NCBI GenBank assembly: GCA_014946745.1
Contig: JADCRD010000001.1
Span: 806,001 to 870,000 of the forward strand
Length of the DNA stretch: 64,000 nucleotides
Direction of reading: 5' to 3'
From: Lysobacterales bacterium
Lineage (GTDB): Bacteria; Pseudomonadota; Gammaproteobacteria; Xanthomonadales; Xanthomonadaceae
Shown: positions 17,502 through 28,060 of the stretch, piece by piece
Numbering within the stretch: the first letter of the stretch is position 1
Layout of the letters: each line of letters starts with the position of its first letter
Translations under genes and position numbers: made by a program
Notes under the pieces: generated by a model
What the model was told of the DNA's origin: nothing
Seen by the model: only the letters and a program-made list of their open reading frames with translations
Databases searched by the model: none

Positions 17502-18403
17502 GTGCCTTCCTCACGTTTCAGCCAGTCCAGACGGGTGCTGGGATGGGTTTCGCCCAGGGCTTCGCGCAGGTAGGGCAGGGCCTGCGACAGCGCCTGGTCG
17601 AAGCGATAGGGCGGGTTCACGATCAGCATGCCGCAGCCGTTCATGCGCAGCGGCGAGTCGTCGGGCCGCACCAGCAGTTCGGCCAGCAGCACCGACTTTG
17701 CCGGCAGCTCGGCGGCGCGCCGCAGGAAGCGCGCCACGCCGGCGCGCCGCTTAATCGGGAACCACACTGCGAACACCGCCTGCGGCAGGCGCTCCAGTCC
17801 CTGGCGCACGGCGCCGAGGATGGCGTCGTACTCGGCTTCCTGGGCTTCGAAGGGCGGGTCGATCAGCACCAGGGCGCGGCGCTCGATGGGCGGCAGCAGG
17901 GCGCGCACGGCAGCGTAGCCATCGCGGGCCTCGGCTTTGGTGCGCGCGAAGGGCTCCAGCGCCGCAGCCAGCGCCGACTGCTCGCCCGGCTGCAGCTCGC
18001 AGGCGACCAATCGATCCTGCGGACGCAGCGCGCGTGCGGTCAGCAGCGGTGAACCGGGATAGGCGCGCAGCGGGGCGATGCCGTGGCCGCTGTGGGCGAA
18101 GGTCTCGGCATCGAAACGGTCGACCGCGTCGACATAGGCGGCGACCAGCGGCGGCGGGCTGGCGCGGCGCTTGGGCTGCTGCTCGATCGGGCGGCGGTCG
18201 ATCAGCTTGAGGATGCCGCCCTCGGCCTCGCCGGTCTTCTGGGCGTCTCCCGAATCGAGCAGGTAGCCGCCGCGACCGCCGTGGGTGTCGAGCAGCAGAA
18301 AGCCGGTGTCCTTGCGCTGGAAGGCCTCGATCAGGCCCAGCAGGGTGGCGTGTTTGAGAACGTCGGCGAAGTTGCCGGCGTGAAAGCTGTGCTTGTAGTT
18401 CAT
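17498..18403 (-). CDS. rlmJ: 23S rRNA (adenine2030-N6)-methyltransferase
   Basis: Predicted SAM-dependent methyltransferase that modifies A2030 of 23S rRNA (301 aa from the ATG at 18403). The family N-terminus MNYKHSFHAGNFADVLKH is present. The SAM-binding segment is LDTHGGRGGY and the catalytic D/NPPY-like motif is LIDPPFE. The ten-residue in-frame extension upstream (MSRARPHNEA) is outside the conserved family start. Head gene of a two-gene unit with slp. Confidence 0.95.
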   Translation of the reverse strand: MNYKHSFHAGNFADVLKHATLLGLIEAFQRKDTGFLLLDTHGGRGGYLLDSGDAQKTGEAEGGILKLIDRRPIEQQPKRRASPPPLVAAYVDAVDRFDAETFAHSGHGIAPLRAYPGSPLLTARALRPQDRLVACELQPGEQSALAAALEPFARTKAEARDGYAAVRALLPPIERRALVLIDPPFEAQEAEYDAILGAVRQGLERLPQAVFAVWFPIKRRAGVARFLRRAAELPAKSVLLAELLVRPDDSPLRMNGCGMLIVNPPYRFDQALSQALPYLREALGETHPSTRLDWLKREEGT

Positions 18404-18519
18404 CGCCTCATTATGCGGGCGCGCTCGGCTCACGGTGACTTCCGGCGCAGAGGCATTCAGCCCGCGGCGGCCGTACAGTGCGCCCCGGAGCGGGCATGGA
18501 GCCCGCTGGGGGAGAGACC

Positions 18520-20334
18520 ATGAAGAAGCTGCTGAAGTGGGGGCTGCGCGGGTTCCTCGTGCTGCTGCTGGCGGGCGGTGGGCTGCTGGCGCACACGATC
18601 TGGTTCAAGCCGCTGAAGATCGAGTGGTTCTACGAGCGGGTGTTTGTCGAGTTCGCTTTCAATAGCCCGGAGCTGCTGTCCTCGCTGCGGATGCTGCCGG
18701 GCTGGCTGGACTGGTACAGCGATGAGTTGGACGATGCCTCGCTGGCCAGTGAGGAGGCCCTTCGCGCCAAGGTGCGCGACGACCTCGCCACCTTGCGCAG
18801 CTACGACCGCCGCGCGCTGGACGCCGAGGGTCAGCATTCCTACGACCTGCTGGAGACATTTCTGGCCGTGCAGGTCGAGGGCGAGCGTTTCGCCTATCAC
18901 GACTATCCCTTGAACCAGCTGTTCGGCGTGCAGAACGGCCTGCCGACCTTTCTCGCCACCCAGCATTCGATCGCCTCCACGAGCGATGCCGAGAGCTACC
19001 TCGCGCGTCTCGCCGCGGTGCCTCGCAAGCTTGATCAGGTGCTGGAAGGCGTCCGCCATCGCGAGTCGCTGGGCATCCTGCCGCCGCGCTTCGTGGTGGA
19101 AAAGGTGCTGACCGAGATGCGCGGTTTCCGCGACGCCGCGCCGGAGCAGAACATCCTGTATACGAGCTTCGACGAAAAGCTGGGCAAGCTCGAAGGGCTG
19201 TCGGGCGAAGATCGCGCGGCCCTCCTGGCGCGCGCCAGCGCCGCCATCGTCGAGCATGTGCAGCCGGTGTACGGCCGCCTGATCGACTACTACGACGCGC
19301 TGCTGCCGAAGGTGCAGAACAACCACGGCGTGTGGGCGCTGCCGGACGGTGAGGCCTACTACGCCTGGGCTGTGCGCTCGCAGACCACCACCGACATGAC
19401 GCCGGACGAGGTGCATGCGCTGGGCCTGCGCGAGGTCGAGCGGATCGGTGCGGAGATGGACGCCATCCTGCAGGCGGAAGGGCTGATCGAGGGCAGCATC
19501 GGCGCGCGCGTGCAGCAGATCGCGCAGCGACCGGACCAGCTGTATCCGAACACCGACGAAGGCCGCCAGCAGATCATCGACGACTTCCAGGCCATCATCG
19601 ACGAGATCGATCAGGGCATCGGCAGCGCCTTCAACCTGCGGCCGGCGGCAGGCGTGAAGGTCGAGCGCGTGCCGGAGTTCCGCGAGAAGACCGCGCCCGG
19701 CGCCTACTACAACGCGCCGGCCTTCGATGGCTCGCGCCCGGGCATCTTCTACATCAACCTGCGCAATACGGCAGAGGTGGCGCGCTTCGGCATGCGCACG
19801 CTGGCCTACCACGAGGCGATTCCGGGCCATCACTTCCAGATTGCGATCCAGCAGGAGCTGAAGGATGTGCCGACCTTCCGCAAGCTGCTGCCCTTCACCG
19901 CCTATGCGGAAGGCTGGGCGCTGTACACCGAGCGACTGGCCTGGGAGATGGGCTTCCAGAAGAACCCGCTGGACAACCTCGGCCGCCTGCAGGCCGAAAT
20001 GTTCCGCGCCGTGCGCCTGGTGGTGGACACCGGCCTGCACCACAAGCGCTGGACCCGCGAGCAGGCCATCGACTACATGCTGCAGATGACCGGCATGCCC
20101 GAGACCGATGTGGTTGCCGAGATCGAGCGCTACCTGGTGATGCCGGGCCAGGCGCTGAGCTACAAGGTCGGCATGAATGCGATGCTGGACGCCCGCGAGC
20201 GGGCCCGCAGCGCGCTCGGCGAGCGCTTCGATCTCAAGGGCTTCCACGACGTCGTACTGCAGTCGGGCTCGATGCCGATCACGCTGTTGAACCGCCGCGT
20301 CGATGCGTGGATTGCGGCGCAGAAGTCGGGTTGA
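18520..20334 (+). CDS. DUF885-family putative metallopeptidase, membrane-anchored
   Basis: A 604-residue protein with an N-terminal membrane anchor or signal (LLKWGLRGFLVLLLAGGGLLAHTIW). The long helical domain contains the DUF885 signature TLAYHEAIPGHHFQIA, an HExxxGHH zinc-binding variant of HExxH, followed by YAEGWALYTERLAWEMG, where the Glu would be the third ligand. GGGGGAG lies 6 bases before the ATG at 18520. Related proteins are annotated as dipeptidyl or dehydropeptidase-like enzymes; the substrate here is unknown. Monocistronic and divergent from rlmJ. Confidence 0.88.
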   Translation: MKKLLKWGLRGFLVLLLAGGGLLAHTIWFKPLKIEWFYERVFVEFAFNSPELLSSLRMLPGWLDWYSDELDDASLASEEALRAKVRDDLATLRSYDRRALDAEGQHSYDLLETFLAVQVEGERFAYHDYPLNQLFGVQNGLPTFLATQHSIASTSDAESYLARLAAVPRKLDQVLEGVRHRESLGILPPRFVVEKVLTEMRGFRDAAPEQNILYTSFDEKLGKLEGLSGEDRAALLARASAAIVEHVQPVYGRLIDYYDALLPKVQNNHGVWALPDGEAYYAWAVRSQTTTDMTPDEVHALGLREVERIGAEMDAILQAEGLIEGSIGARVQQIAQRPDQLYPNTDEGRQQIIDDFQAIIDEIDQGIGSAFNLRPAAGVKVERVPEFREKTAPGAYYNAPAFDGSRPGIFYINLRNTAEVARFGMRTLAYHEAIPGHHFQIAIQQELKDVPTFRKLLPFTAYAEGWALYTERLAWEMGFQKNPLDNLGRLQAEMFRAVRLVVDTGLHHKRWTREQAIDYMLQMTGMPETDVVAEIERYLVMPGQALSYKVGMNAMLDARERARSALGERFDLKGFHDVVLQSGSMPITLLNRRVDAWIAAQKSG

Positions 20335-20756
20335 TCGGAGGATGAGGGGCGTGTCGCCCTGAAGGGGCCGCGCCCATCGGGGCGCGGGAGCCGACCCTGC
20401 GGCTTCCGCGCCCTGTGCCCCAGTATCGCCGCGCGCAAGCGCTCAGGGTAAGACACGCTCTTTCGGGCCAAGTCTCCACAGCCCGCTCTTCGTGCCCACC
20501 CTGCGGGTCGCGAGCAAGCTCGGGCCTGCAAACAGCTGGGCTTCGCGGGACGACCCGCGGAGAGCAAGGGTTCTGTTTTTGTTCGTCTGCTGCCGTGGCT
20601 TGCAGGAGACTGCTGGCAGGCGACCGCGGCCTTGGCATCGTCAGGCCGCGCGTGTGGCGAGCTCGAATGCCTGGCCAACACCCGGCGTTCGGGATCGGAA
20701 CGTCGCGAAGGCTGAGCCTCGCCCGCCGGCGTACCCGGCGGGCGAGGCGAGCTGTG
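20335..20756. other. Intergenic region with GC-rich hairpins and a terminator
   Basis: About 420 bp between convergent genes. At 20716-20748 a perfect 14-bp stem, GCCTCGCCCGCCGG / CCGGCGGGCGAGGC, with a 5-base loop lies next to the S9 peptidase stop and probably terminates one or both genes. Near 20361 is GGGGCCGCGCCCATCGGGGCGCGGG, another inverted repeat of the dispersed intergenic type. No gene is supported. Confidence 0.5.
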
Positions 20757-22709
<1,953 letters not shown>

Positions 22710-22818
22710 GAGCGGCGGGCCCGAGGCTTGGACAGGCCGCTCAAAGTGCCGACTGCGCGGGCTGTGCGCGGGTGCCAGAAGGCAGGGCGTGCGCCTTCAG
22801 CCGCGCGAGTCGTGATCT

Positions 22819-23163
22819 TCAGCGCAGATCGACGTCGACGTAGGCCTGCTCGATGGCGCGCTCCAGCGCAGCGAACACGTCGCGCGCGGTTTCAAACTCG
22901 CGGCGCAGACCGGGCAGGATGCGGATCAGCTCCTGTTCCTCCGGCGTGCTGATCTTCGCGGACGACAGGCGCATGCCGGCGGTGAGGTAGCGGGCGCGAT
23001 GCTCGGCCACCACGGTGGCGAGTTCCACCACGTGCTTGCGCTCGATCTTGGGAATGTCGCGATGGATCACTTCCCGGTTGATCTTGCGGATCTCGCGCTC
23101 GATCTCCTGCAGCGCGTAGCGGTGCCGCTTCATCAGTGCGTCTTCGTCGTCCTGGGGCAGCAT
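22819..23163 (-). CDS. Small hypothetical protein, helical and charged
   Basis: Not recognised. It has 114 residues from the ATG at 23163, which has GGAGG six bases upstream; an earlier in-frame ATG at 23199 is possible but less well spaced. The sequence is almost entirely charged helix, for example YALQEIEREIRKINREVIHRD and LRREFETARDVFAALERAIEQAYVDVDL, with no signal peptide, Cys cluster or known motif. A coiled-coil scaffold or regulator is possible. It lies 109 bp upstream of the S9 peptidase on the same strand. Confidence 0.7.
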   Translation of the reverse strand: MLPQDDEDALMKRHRYALQEIEREIRKINREVIHRDIPKIERKHVVELATVVAEHRARYLTAGMRLSSAKISTPEEQELIRILPGLRREFETARDVFAALERAIEQAYVDVDLR

Positions 23164-23349
23164 GCGGACCTCCGCGCGGGGTGTGCTGGTCTGCGGCATG
23201 CAAGTTCCGCGCTTGGGCCGGCGTCAAGCCTGTGCTGCGCCTTTACGCAGGGGCGTGAGGCTGCCGCTCGCGGCTATGCTTTGCGGGCTGGTTGCCGGAC
23301 GCGCGAGGGGGGGCGAGCGCTACTCAGTCTCTCGATCCCCGCTGTGGAG

Positions 23350-23518
23350 CCCCTCTCCCCTGGTGGGAGAGGGGTTGGGGAGAGGGGGCGCACCTTGCGC
23401 GAGACTCGCCTCCTCCCTTGGCCTGCCGTCGCTTCGCTCGGGCTCCGAAGAACGTCGGCTGCCACCGGCAGCCGACGTTCTTCTCCGCTTCCCACGAGGG
23501 GAGAGGGGTGTCGCTCTG
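23350..23518. repeat. CCCCTCTCCC-type inverted-repeat element, copy 1
   Basis: Bounded by CCCCTCTCCC at the left and GAGGGGAGAGGGG at the right, with GGGAGAGGGGTTGGGGAGAGGGGG inside the left end. The interior holds a perfect 17-bp stem with a 3-base loop at 23447-23483 (GAAGAACGTCGGCTGCC, then acc). A related element lies at 41980-42207. Right of it, 23530-23580 is a run of CAATCCCC-like units. No protein is supported here; the next gene starts at 23586. Confidence 0.7.
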
Positions 23519-23585
23519 CTCTTGCTCCTGCGAATCCCCAATCCCCAATCCCCGCCCCCGAACCCCAATCCCGAGCTCCGAAACC

Positions 23586-24290
23586 ATGCCCCAGTCCAGC
23601 GTCTACGTCCTGCCGCCGCCCGCCCAGCCCTGCGTTGCCGTCGCCGGGAGTTCGCAGTTCTTTCCGGTGCGCCGCATCTACTGCGTGGGTCGCAACTACG
23701 CCGAGCACGCCCGCGAGATGGGCGCGGACTCCACCCGCGAGGCGCCGTTCTTCTTCATGAAGCCGGCCGATGCGGTGGTGTCCGGCGGCGCGCGGATTCC
23801 GTATCCCGGCCAGACCGCCGATTTCCACTACGAGGCCGAGCTGGTGGTGGCGATCGGTGGCAGCGGCGCGAGTCTCAGCGCCGAGCAGGCCGAGGCGCTG
23901 GTGTTCGGCTACGGCGTGGGCATCGACTTCACCCGCCGCGACCTGCAGGCGCAGTTCAAGAAAGGCGGCAAGCCTTGGGACATGGCCAAGGGCTTTGACC
24001 GCTCCGCGCCCTGCAGCGCGATCGTGCCGGCGGCGCGCATCGGCCATCCCAAGGCCGCGCGCATCGAGCTGATCCAGAACGGCGAGACGCGGCAGTCGGC
24101 CGACATCGCCGATCTGATCTGGTCGGTGCCCGAACTGCTGGCGAATCTCTCGACCTTCGTGCGGCTGGAGCCGGGCGATCTGGTGTTCACCGGCACACCC
24201 GCGGGCGTGGGCCCCTGCGTGGCCGGCGATCGTCTGAGCGCGCGCGTCGAGGGCATCGGCGAAGTCAGCGTCGAGATCACGGAGCGCTGA
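23586..24290 (+). CDS. Fumarylacetoacetate hydrolase (FAH) family protein
   Basis: Predicted cytosolic hydrolase or isomerase of the FAH fold (234 aa from the ATG at 23586). RIYCVGRNYAEHAREMG is the family start, FHYEAELVVAIGG supplies the two metal-binding Glu, and GVGIDFTRRDLQ contains the metal Asp. The C-terminus carries GDLVFTGTPAGVGP. Relatives act on acylpyruvates or catechol-pathway intermediates; the substrate here is not known. It is followed one base later by a flavin oxidoreductase gene, so the pair is an operon. Confidence 0.92.
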   Translation: MPQSSVYVLPPPAQPCVAVAGSSQFFPVRRIYCVGRNYAEHAREMGADSTREAPFFFMKPADAVVSGGARIPYPGQTADFHYEAELVVAIGGSGASLSAEQAEALVFGYGVGIDFTRRDLQAQFKKGGKPWDMAKGFDRSAPCSAIVPAARIGHPKAARIELIQNGETRQSADIADLIWSVPELLANLSTFVRLEPGDLVFTGTPAGVGPCVAGDRLSARVEGIGEVSVEITER

Positions 24291-24291
24291 G

Positions 24292-25896
24292 ATGGCGGAC
24301 GCGCGCAGCGATGTGCTGGTGATTGGCGCCGGCCACAACGGCCTGGTCTGCGCCACCTATCTGGCCAAGGCGGGCCTGTCGGTGCGCGTGCTCGAACGCC
24401 GTGGCGTGGTGGGCGGCGCGGCGGTGACCGAGGAGTTCCACCCGGGTTTCCGCAACTCGACCGCCAGCTACACCGTCTCGCTGCTGCATCCCAAGGTGAT
24501 CCGCGAGCTCGACCTGCACGGCCATGGCCTGCGCATCGTCGAGCGCGAGCTGGGCAACTTCCTGCCGCTGCCGGACGGCCGCTATCTCAAGGCGGGCGAA
24601 GGCCGTACCCAGGCCGAGGTGGCGAAGTTCAGCGCCCGCGACGCCGAGCGTCTGCCGGCCTATGGCGAGCACCTCGATCGCATCGCCGGCCTGCTGCGCG
24701 AACTGGCCGTGCAGACGCCGCCCAATGTGCCGCCCGCCGGCGGCTGGCTGGCCGCGCTGCCCGAGCTGATCCGTGCTGCAGGCTTGGGCCGTCGCGCGGC
24801 GTCGCTCGGCATCGAAGGCCAGCGCGATCTGCTCGATCTGTTCACCGACTCCGCCGGCGCCTATCTGGAACGCTGGTTCGAGTCCGAACCGATCCAGGCG
24901 CTGTTCGGCTTCGATGGCGTGGTCGGCAACTACGCCAGCCCCTACGCCGCCGGCAGCGCCTACGTGCTGCTGCACCACGTGTTCGGCGAGGTCAACGGCA
25001 AGGCCGGGGTGTGGGGCCATGCCATCGGCGGCATGGGCGCGATCACCCAGGCGATGGCGCGCTCAGCGGAAGCCGCCGGCGTGCAGATCGAAGTGAACGC
25101 CAGCGTGGCCGAGGTGCTGGTCGAGCAGGGCAGGGCAGTGGGTGTGCGCACCGAAGATGGCCGTGTGCATCGGGCGAAGCGCGTTGTCGCCAACGTCAAC
25201 CCCAAGCTGCTGTTCACCCGGCTGGTGCCGGAGTCGGAGCTGCCCACAGACTTCGCCGAGCGCATGCGCGGCTACCGCTGCGGCTCGGGCACCTTCCGCA
25301 TGAACGTGGCCCTGTCCGAGCTGCCCGACTTCAGCTGCCTGCCGGGCCGCGAACGCGCCGAGCACCACACCGCCGGCATCATCCTCGCGCCCAGCCTGCG
25401 CTACATGGAGCAGGCCTTCTTCGATGCGCGCCAACACGGTTGGTCCCGCAAGCCCATCGTCGAGATGCTGATTCCGTCGACGCTCGACGACAGCCTCGCG
25501 CCCAAGGGCGCGCACGTCGCCAGCCTGTTCTGCCAGCACGTCGCCCCCGAGCTGCCCGAGGGCAAGGCCTGGCCCGCGTATCGCGAGGAAGTGGCGAAGC
25601 TGATGATCGACACGGTCAACAGCTATGCGCCCAACTTCCGGGCCTCGGTGCTGGGCTACCGCGCGCTCTCGCCCTTTGATCTGGAGCAGGAGTTCGGCCT
25701 GATCGGCGGCGACATCTTCCACGGCGCGCTGAGCTTGAACCAATTGTTCTCGGCGCGCCCTGTGCTGGGCCACGGCAACTACCGGATGCCGCTCAAGGGG
25801 CTGTACCTGTGCGGCTCGGGCGCACATCCGGGCGGTGGCGTCAGCGGCCTGCCCGGGCACAACGCGGCGCGTGAGGTGTTGAAGAGCGGGGATTAG
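24292..25896 (+). CDS. PYROXD2/phytoene-desaturase-like FAD oxidoreductase
   Basis: A 534-residue flavoprotein. The N-terminal FAD-binding Rossmann motif is VIGAGHNGLVCA (about 10-21), with E in VLERRGVVGGA. The C-terminal FAD-binding motif is LYLCGSGAHPGGGVSGLPGHNAA, typical of the phytoene desaturase/PYROXD2 group. The start lies one base after the FAH-family stop, so both are translated from one message. Lack of carotenoid genes nearby argues against a role in carotenoid synthesis; substrate unknown. Confidence 0.9.
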   Translation: MADARSDVLVIGAGHNGLVCATYLAKAGLSVRVLERRGVVGGAAVTEEFHPGFRNSTASYTVSLLHPKVIRELDLHGHGLRIVERELGNFLPLPDGRYLKAGEGRTQAEVAKFSARDAERLPAYGEHLDRIAGLLRELAVQTPPNVPPAGGWLAALPELIRAAGLGRRAASLGIEGQRDLLDLFTDSAGAYLERWFESEPIQALFGFDGVVGNYASPYAAGSAYVLLHHVFGEVNGKAGVWGHAIGGMGAITQAMARSAEAAGVQIEVNASVAEVLVEQGRAVGVRTEDGRVHRAKRVVANVNPKLLFTRLVPESELPTDFAERMRGYRCGSGTFRMNVALSELPDFSCLPGRERAEHHTAGIILAPSLRYMEQAFFDARQHGWSRKPIVEMLIPSTLDDSLAPKGAHVASLFCQHVAPELPEGKAWPAYREEVAKLMIDTVNSYAPNFRASVLGYRALSPFDLEQEFGLIGGDIFHGALSLNQLFSARPVLGHGNYRMPLKGLYLCGSGAHPGGGVSGLPGHNAAREVLKSGD

Positions 25897-26034
25897 GGAT
25901 TGGGGATTCGCTCGGGGCCGGGCTTGCGCCTTGGGCGGGGGCCGTAGCCGCGCTAGGCGGTCCAGTAGCGCCTGGCGGCTAGGGCCTGCGTGGGAACACT
26001 CCTCAGCTCCGCGAGTGCATCCGCGGATGCCCCG

Positions 26035-26067
26035 CGCGGCAGCGCGTCTGCAGAACGCGCTGCCGCG
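26035..26067 (-). terminator. Hairpin downstream of the NmrA-type gene
   Basis: A 12-13-bp stem (CGCGGCAGCGCGT / ACGCGCTGCCGCG) with a 7-base loop, 23 bp after the stop of the leftward gene at 26091. No T run follows, so termination is only probable. Confidence 0.5.
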
Positions 26068-26090
26068 GGAGGGACTCCGTGCTCTCGTGC

Positions 26091-26939
26091 TCAGACCGCC
26101 CAGGCGGCGCGCTGTGCTTGGGCGTAGTCCTCGAAGCGGATCGGCGCGCGGCCGAGGATGTCCTGCACGCTCGGGCTGATCGCCGCCGAGTAGCCGAGCT
26201 TGAAGAAGCCCAGGATCTGCAGCAGGAAGTCGGCGTAGTCCGCCGGCAGGCCCGCATCGAGCAGCTGCGGCCGCAGCGCCTCGGGCGGCACATCCTGGAA
26301 GCGGATGGCGCGGCCGCTGACCCGGCTCAGAATCGTCGCCACCTCGGCGTGATCCAGCGCCTCTGAGCCGGTCAGCTCGTAGGCACGGCCGCAGTGCGTC
26401 GAATCGCCCAGCACGGCCGCGGCGACGGCGGCGATGTCGCGGACGTCGATGAAGCTGCCCTTGGCTTCACCGACCGGCAGCGCGATCAGACCGGCAGCGC
26501 GAATGCCGGCAAGCCAGAAGGTTTCGAAGTTCTGCATGAACCAGTTGGGGCGCAGCAGGGTGTAGTTGAGCCCGCTGCCCTCCAGCTGCAGTTCGGCTTG
26601 GCGCAGCGGCGCGCTGGGATCGGCGTTCGCGCCCATCGCGGTCATCAGCACCACGTGCTCCAGCCCGTGCCGCACCGCTGCTTCGATGGCGGGCGAGAGC
26701 AGCCGGTGCTGCTGCGCGTAGCCCGGCGGGCACAGCAGAAAGGCGCGGCGCGCGCAGGCGAAGGCGGCATCGACGCCGCTGCCGCTGGCGAGGTCGAGCG
26801 CCACATCGGCGGGATCGCCCGTCGGTGCGCGCGTTGCCCGCAGCACGGGGTGTCCCTGCGCACGAAGCCGCTCGGCGAGGGCGCTGCCGATCTGGCCGCG
26901 GCCGCCGAGGATGAGGGTGTGGGTCTGCGCTTCAGTCAT
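26091..26939 (-). CDS. NmrA/SDR-type NAD(P)-binding protein
   Basis: Atypical short-chain dehydrogenase fold (282 aa). The nucleotide-binding motif is ILGGRGQIGSALAERL near residues 10-25, followed by VVLMTAMGAN and LLRPNWFMQNFETFW. The catalytic YxxxK is absent, as in NmrA/HSCARG-like redox sensors and quinone reductase-type QOR2 proteins. It diverges from an AraC-family regulator across a 118-bp intergenic region, suggesting that the regulator controls it. Confidence 0.88.
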   Translation of the reverse strand: MTEAQTHTLILGGRGQIGSALAERLRAQGHPVLRATRAPTGDPADVALDLASGSGVDAAFACARRAFLLCPPGYAQQHRLLSPAIEAAVRHGLEHVVLMTAMGANADPSAPLRQAELQLEGSGLNYTLLRPNWFMQNFETFWLAGIRAAGLIALPVGEAKGSFIDVRDIAAVAAAVLGDSTHCGRAYELTGSEALDHAEVATILSRVSGRAIRFQDVPPEALRPQLLDAGLPADYADFLLQILGFFKLGYSAAISPSVQDILGRAPIRFEDYAQAQRAAWAV

Positions 26940-27057
26940 GTCAGGTCTCCTGGGTGGGAGCGTGCAGCTTCGGCTGTCTTTGGCTGAATGCGAATGGCGA
27001 TACGGACACTTTGCATGTTAGAAAGTCCAGACTCCCTTGAACTGAGGCGTGCAGCGC

Positions 27058-27963
27058 GTGGACCTTCTGAGCGACCTGTTGCGGCATTCGGGGCTGCGCA
27101 AGCGGGTGTTCACAGCGGGCGAGATCCGCGTCGCCGAGCCGCAGCACTTTCCCTGCGGGCGCAGCTTCGGCCTGCACGTGGTCAGCCGCGGTCGGCTGCG
27201 CATCCGTGCGCAGGACGACGGGTCCGAGCTGCGGCTGGGCCCGGGCGACATCGCGCTGATGGCGCGGGGCTGTCACCACACCCTGTATGCGGAAGCGCCG
27301 CAGCCGGGCGAGTCCCAGGCCGATGCGCGCGTGCTGAGCGCGGCCTATCAGCTCTGGAGTGTGCCCCTGCATCCGTTCTTCAGCGAACTGCCCGACTGGC
27401 TGGTGCTGCGCGCCGAGGAGCGCCTGCGTCTGGATTCGGTCGGTCTGCTGGTGGACCTGATCAGCGCCGAGCTGGCCGAGCCTTCGCCGGGTTCGGAGTC
27501 GGTGCTGAATGGTCTGCTGGATGCCGTGTTCTCCTACGTGCTGCGCGCGCTGCTGCTGCGCTGCGCGGACCGTGGGCCCGGATTCGGGCGCGCGCTGCGC
27601 AGCGAGGCGATCGCGCGTGCGCTGCAGCTGCTGCACGCGGACGTGGAACGCGACTGGAATCTGGCCAGCCTGGCGCGCGAGGTCGGGCTGTCGCGCACTG
27701 CGCTCGCGAACCGCTTTCGCGAGCAGCTGGACGAAACGCCGATGGGCTACCTGCGACGCCTGCGCATGCTGCGCGCAAGCCAGCGCCTGCTGGAGACCGA
27801 TCTGCCGCTGGAGCGCATCGCCAGCGAAGTCGGCTACAGCGATGCCTTCGGTTTCTCGAAGGTGTTCAAGAAGACCCTCGGCAAATCGCCGCGGGAGTTC
27901 CGCCGCTCCGAGTTGGCGCCCGAGCTGGCCGCGCTGCGTTTCGAGGCGCGCTTTGCCGGCTGA
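27058..27963 (+). CDS. AraC-family transcriptional regulator (cupin_6 type)
   Basis: DNA-binding regulator (301 aa). The start is placed at the GTG at 27058: GAGG lies about 10 bases upstream, and the protein then begins MDLLSDLLRHSG, like other members of this subfamily; the GTG at 27049 would sit almost on the GAGG. An N-terminal cupin domain (about 15-180) contains GRSFGLHVVSRGRLRI and ALMARGCHHTLYA. The C-terminal double helix-turn-helix (about 195-290) has WNLASLAREVGLSRTALANRF and IASEVGYSDAFGFSKVFKK. It is divergent from the NmrA-like gene, its likely target. Confidence 0.93.
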   Translation: MDLLSDLLRHSGLRKRVFTAGEIRVAEPQHFPCGRSFGLHVVSRGRLRIRAQDDGSELRLGPGDIALMARGCHHTLYAEAPQPGESQADARVLSAAYQLWSVPLHPFFSELPDWLVLRAEERLRLDSVGLLVDLISAELAEPSPGSESVLNGLLDAVFSYVLRALLLRCADRGPGFGRALRSEAIARALQLLHADVERDWNLASLAREVGLSRTALANRFREQLDETPMGYLRRLRMLRASQRLLETDLPLERIASEVGYSDAFGFSKVFKKTLGKSPREFRRSELAPELAALRFEARFAG

Positions 27964-28060
27964 GGCGGCGCCCTGGGGGCGCGCGGCCGCGCGCCATGGC
28001 CGCCGCGGGTTTGGCGCAGCGACTACACTCGCGGGCTTCGAGAGCCGGGGGCGGGTCGCG

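Noticed and set aside
23530-23580. CAATCCCC-type run as a functional repeat
   Set aside because: A short, imperfect simple repeat just before the FAH-family gene; related short runs occur elsewhere (25890-25910), so no function is claimed.
24292-25896. Carotenoid biosynthesis gene (crtI)
   Set aside because: The flavoprotein belongs to the broader phytoene-desaturase fold, but no crtB, crtE or other carotenoid gene is near, and the FAH-family partner argues for another role.
27509-28060. In-frame extension upstream of the diguanylate cyclase
   Set aside because: It overlaps the AraC gene in another frame with Arg/Cys-rich shadow composition; the signal-like segment and membrane domain begin after 28061.
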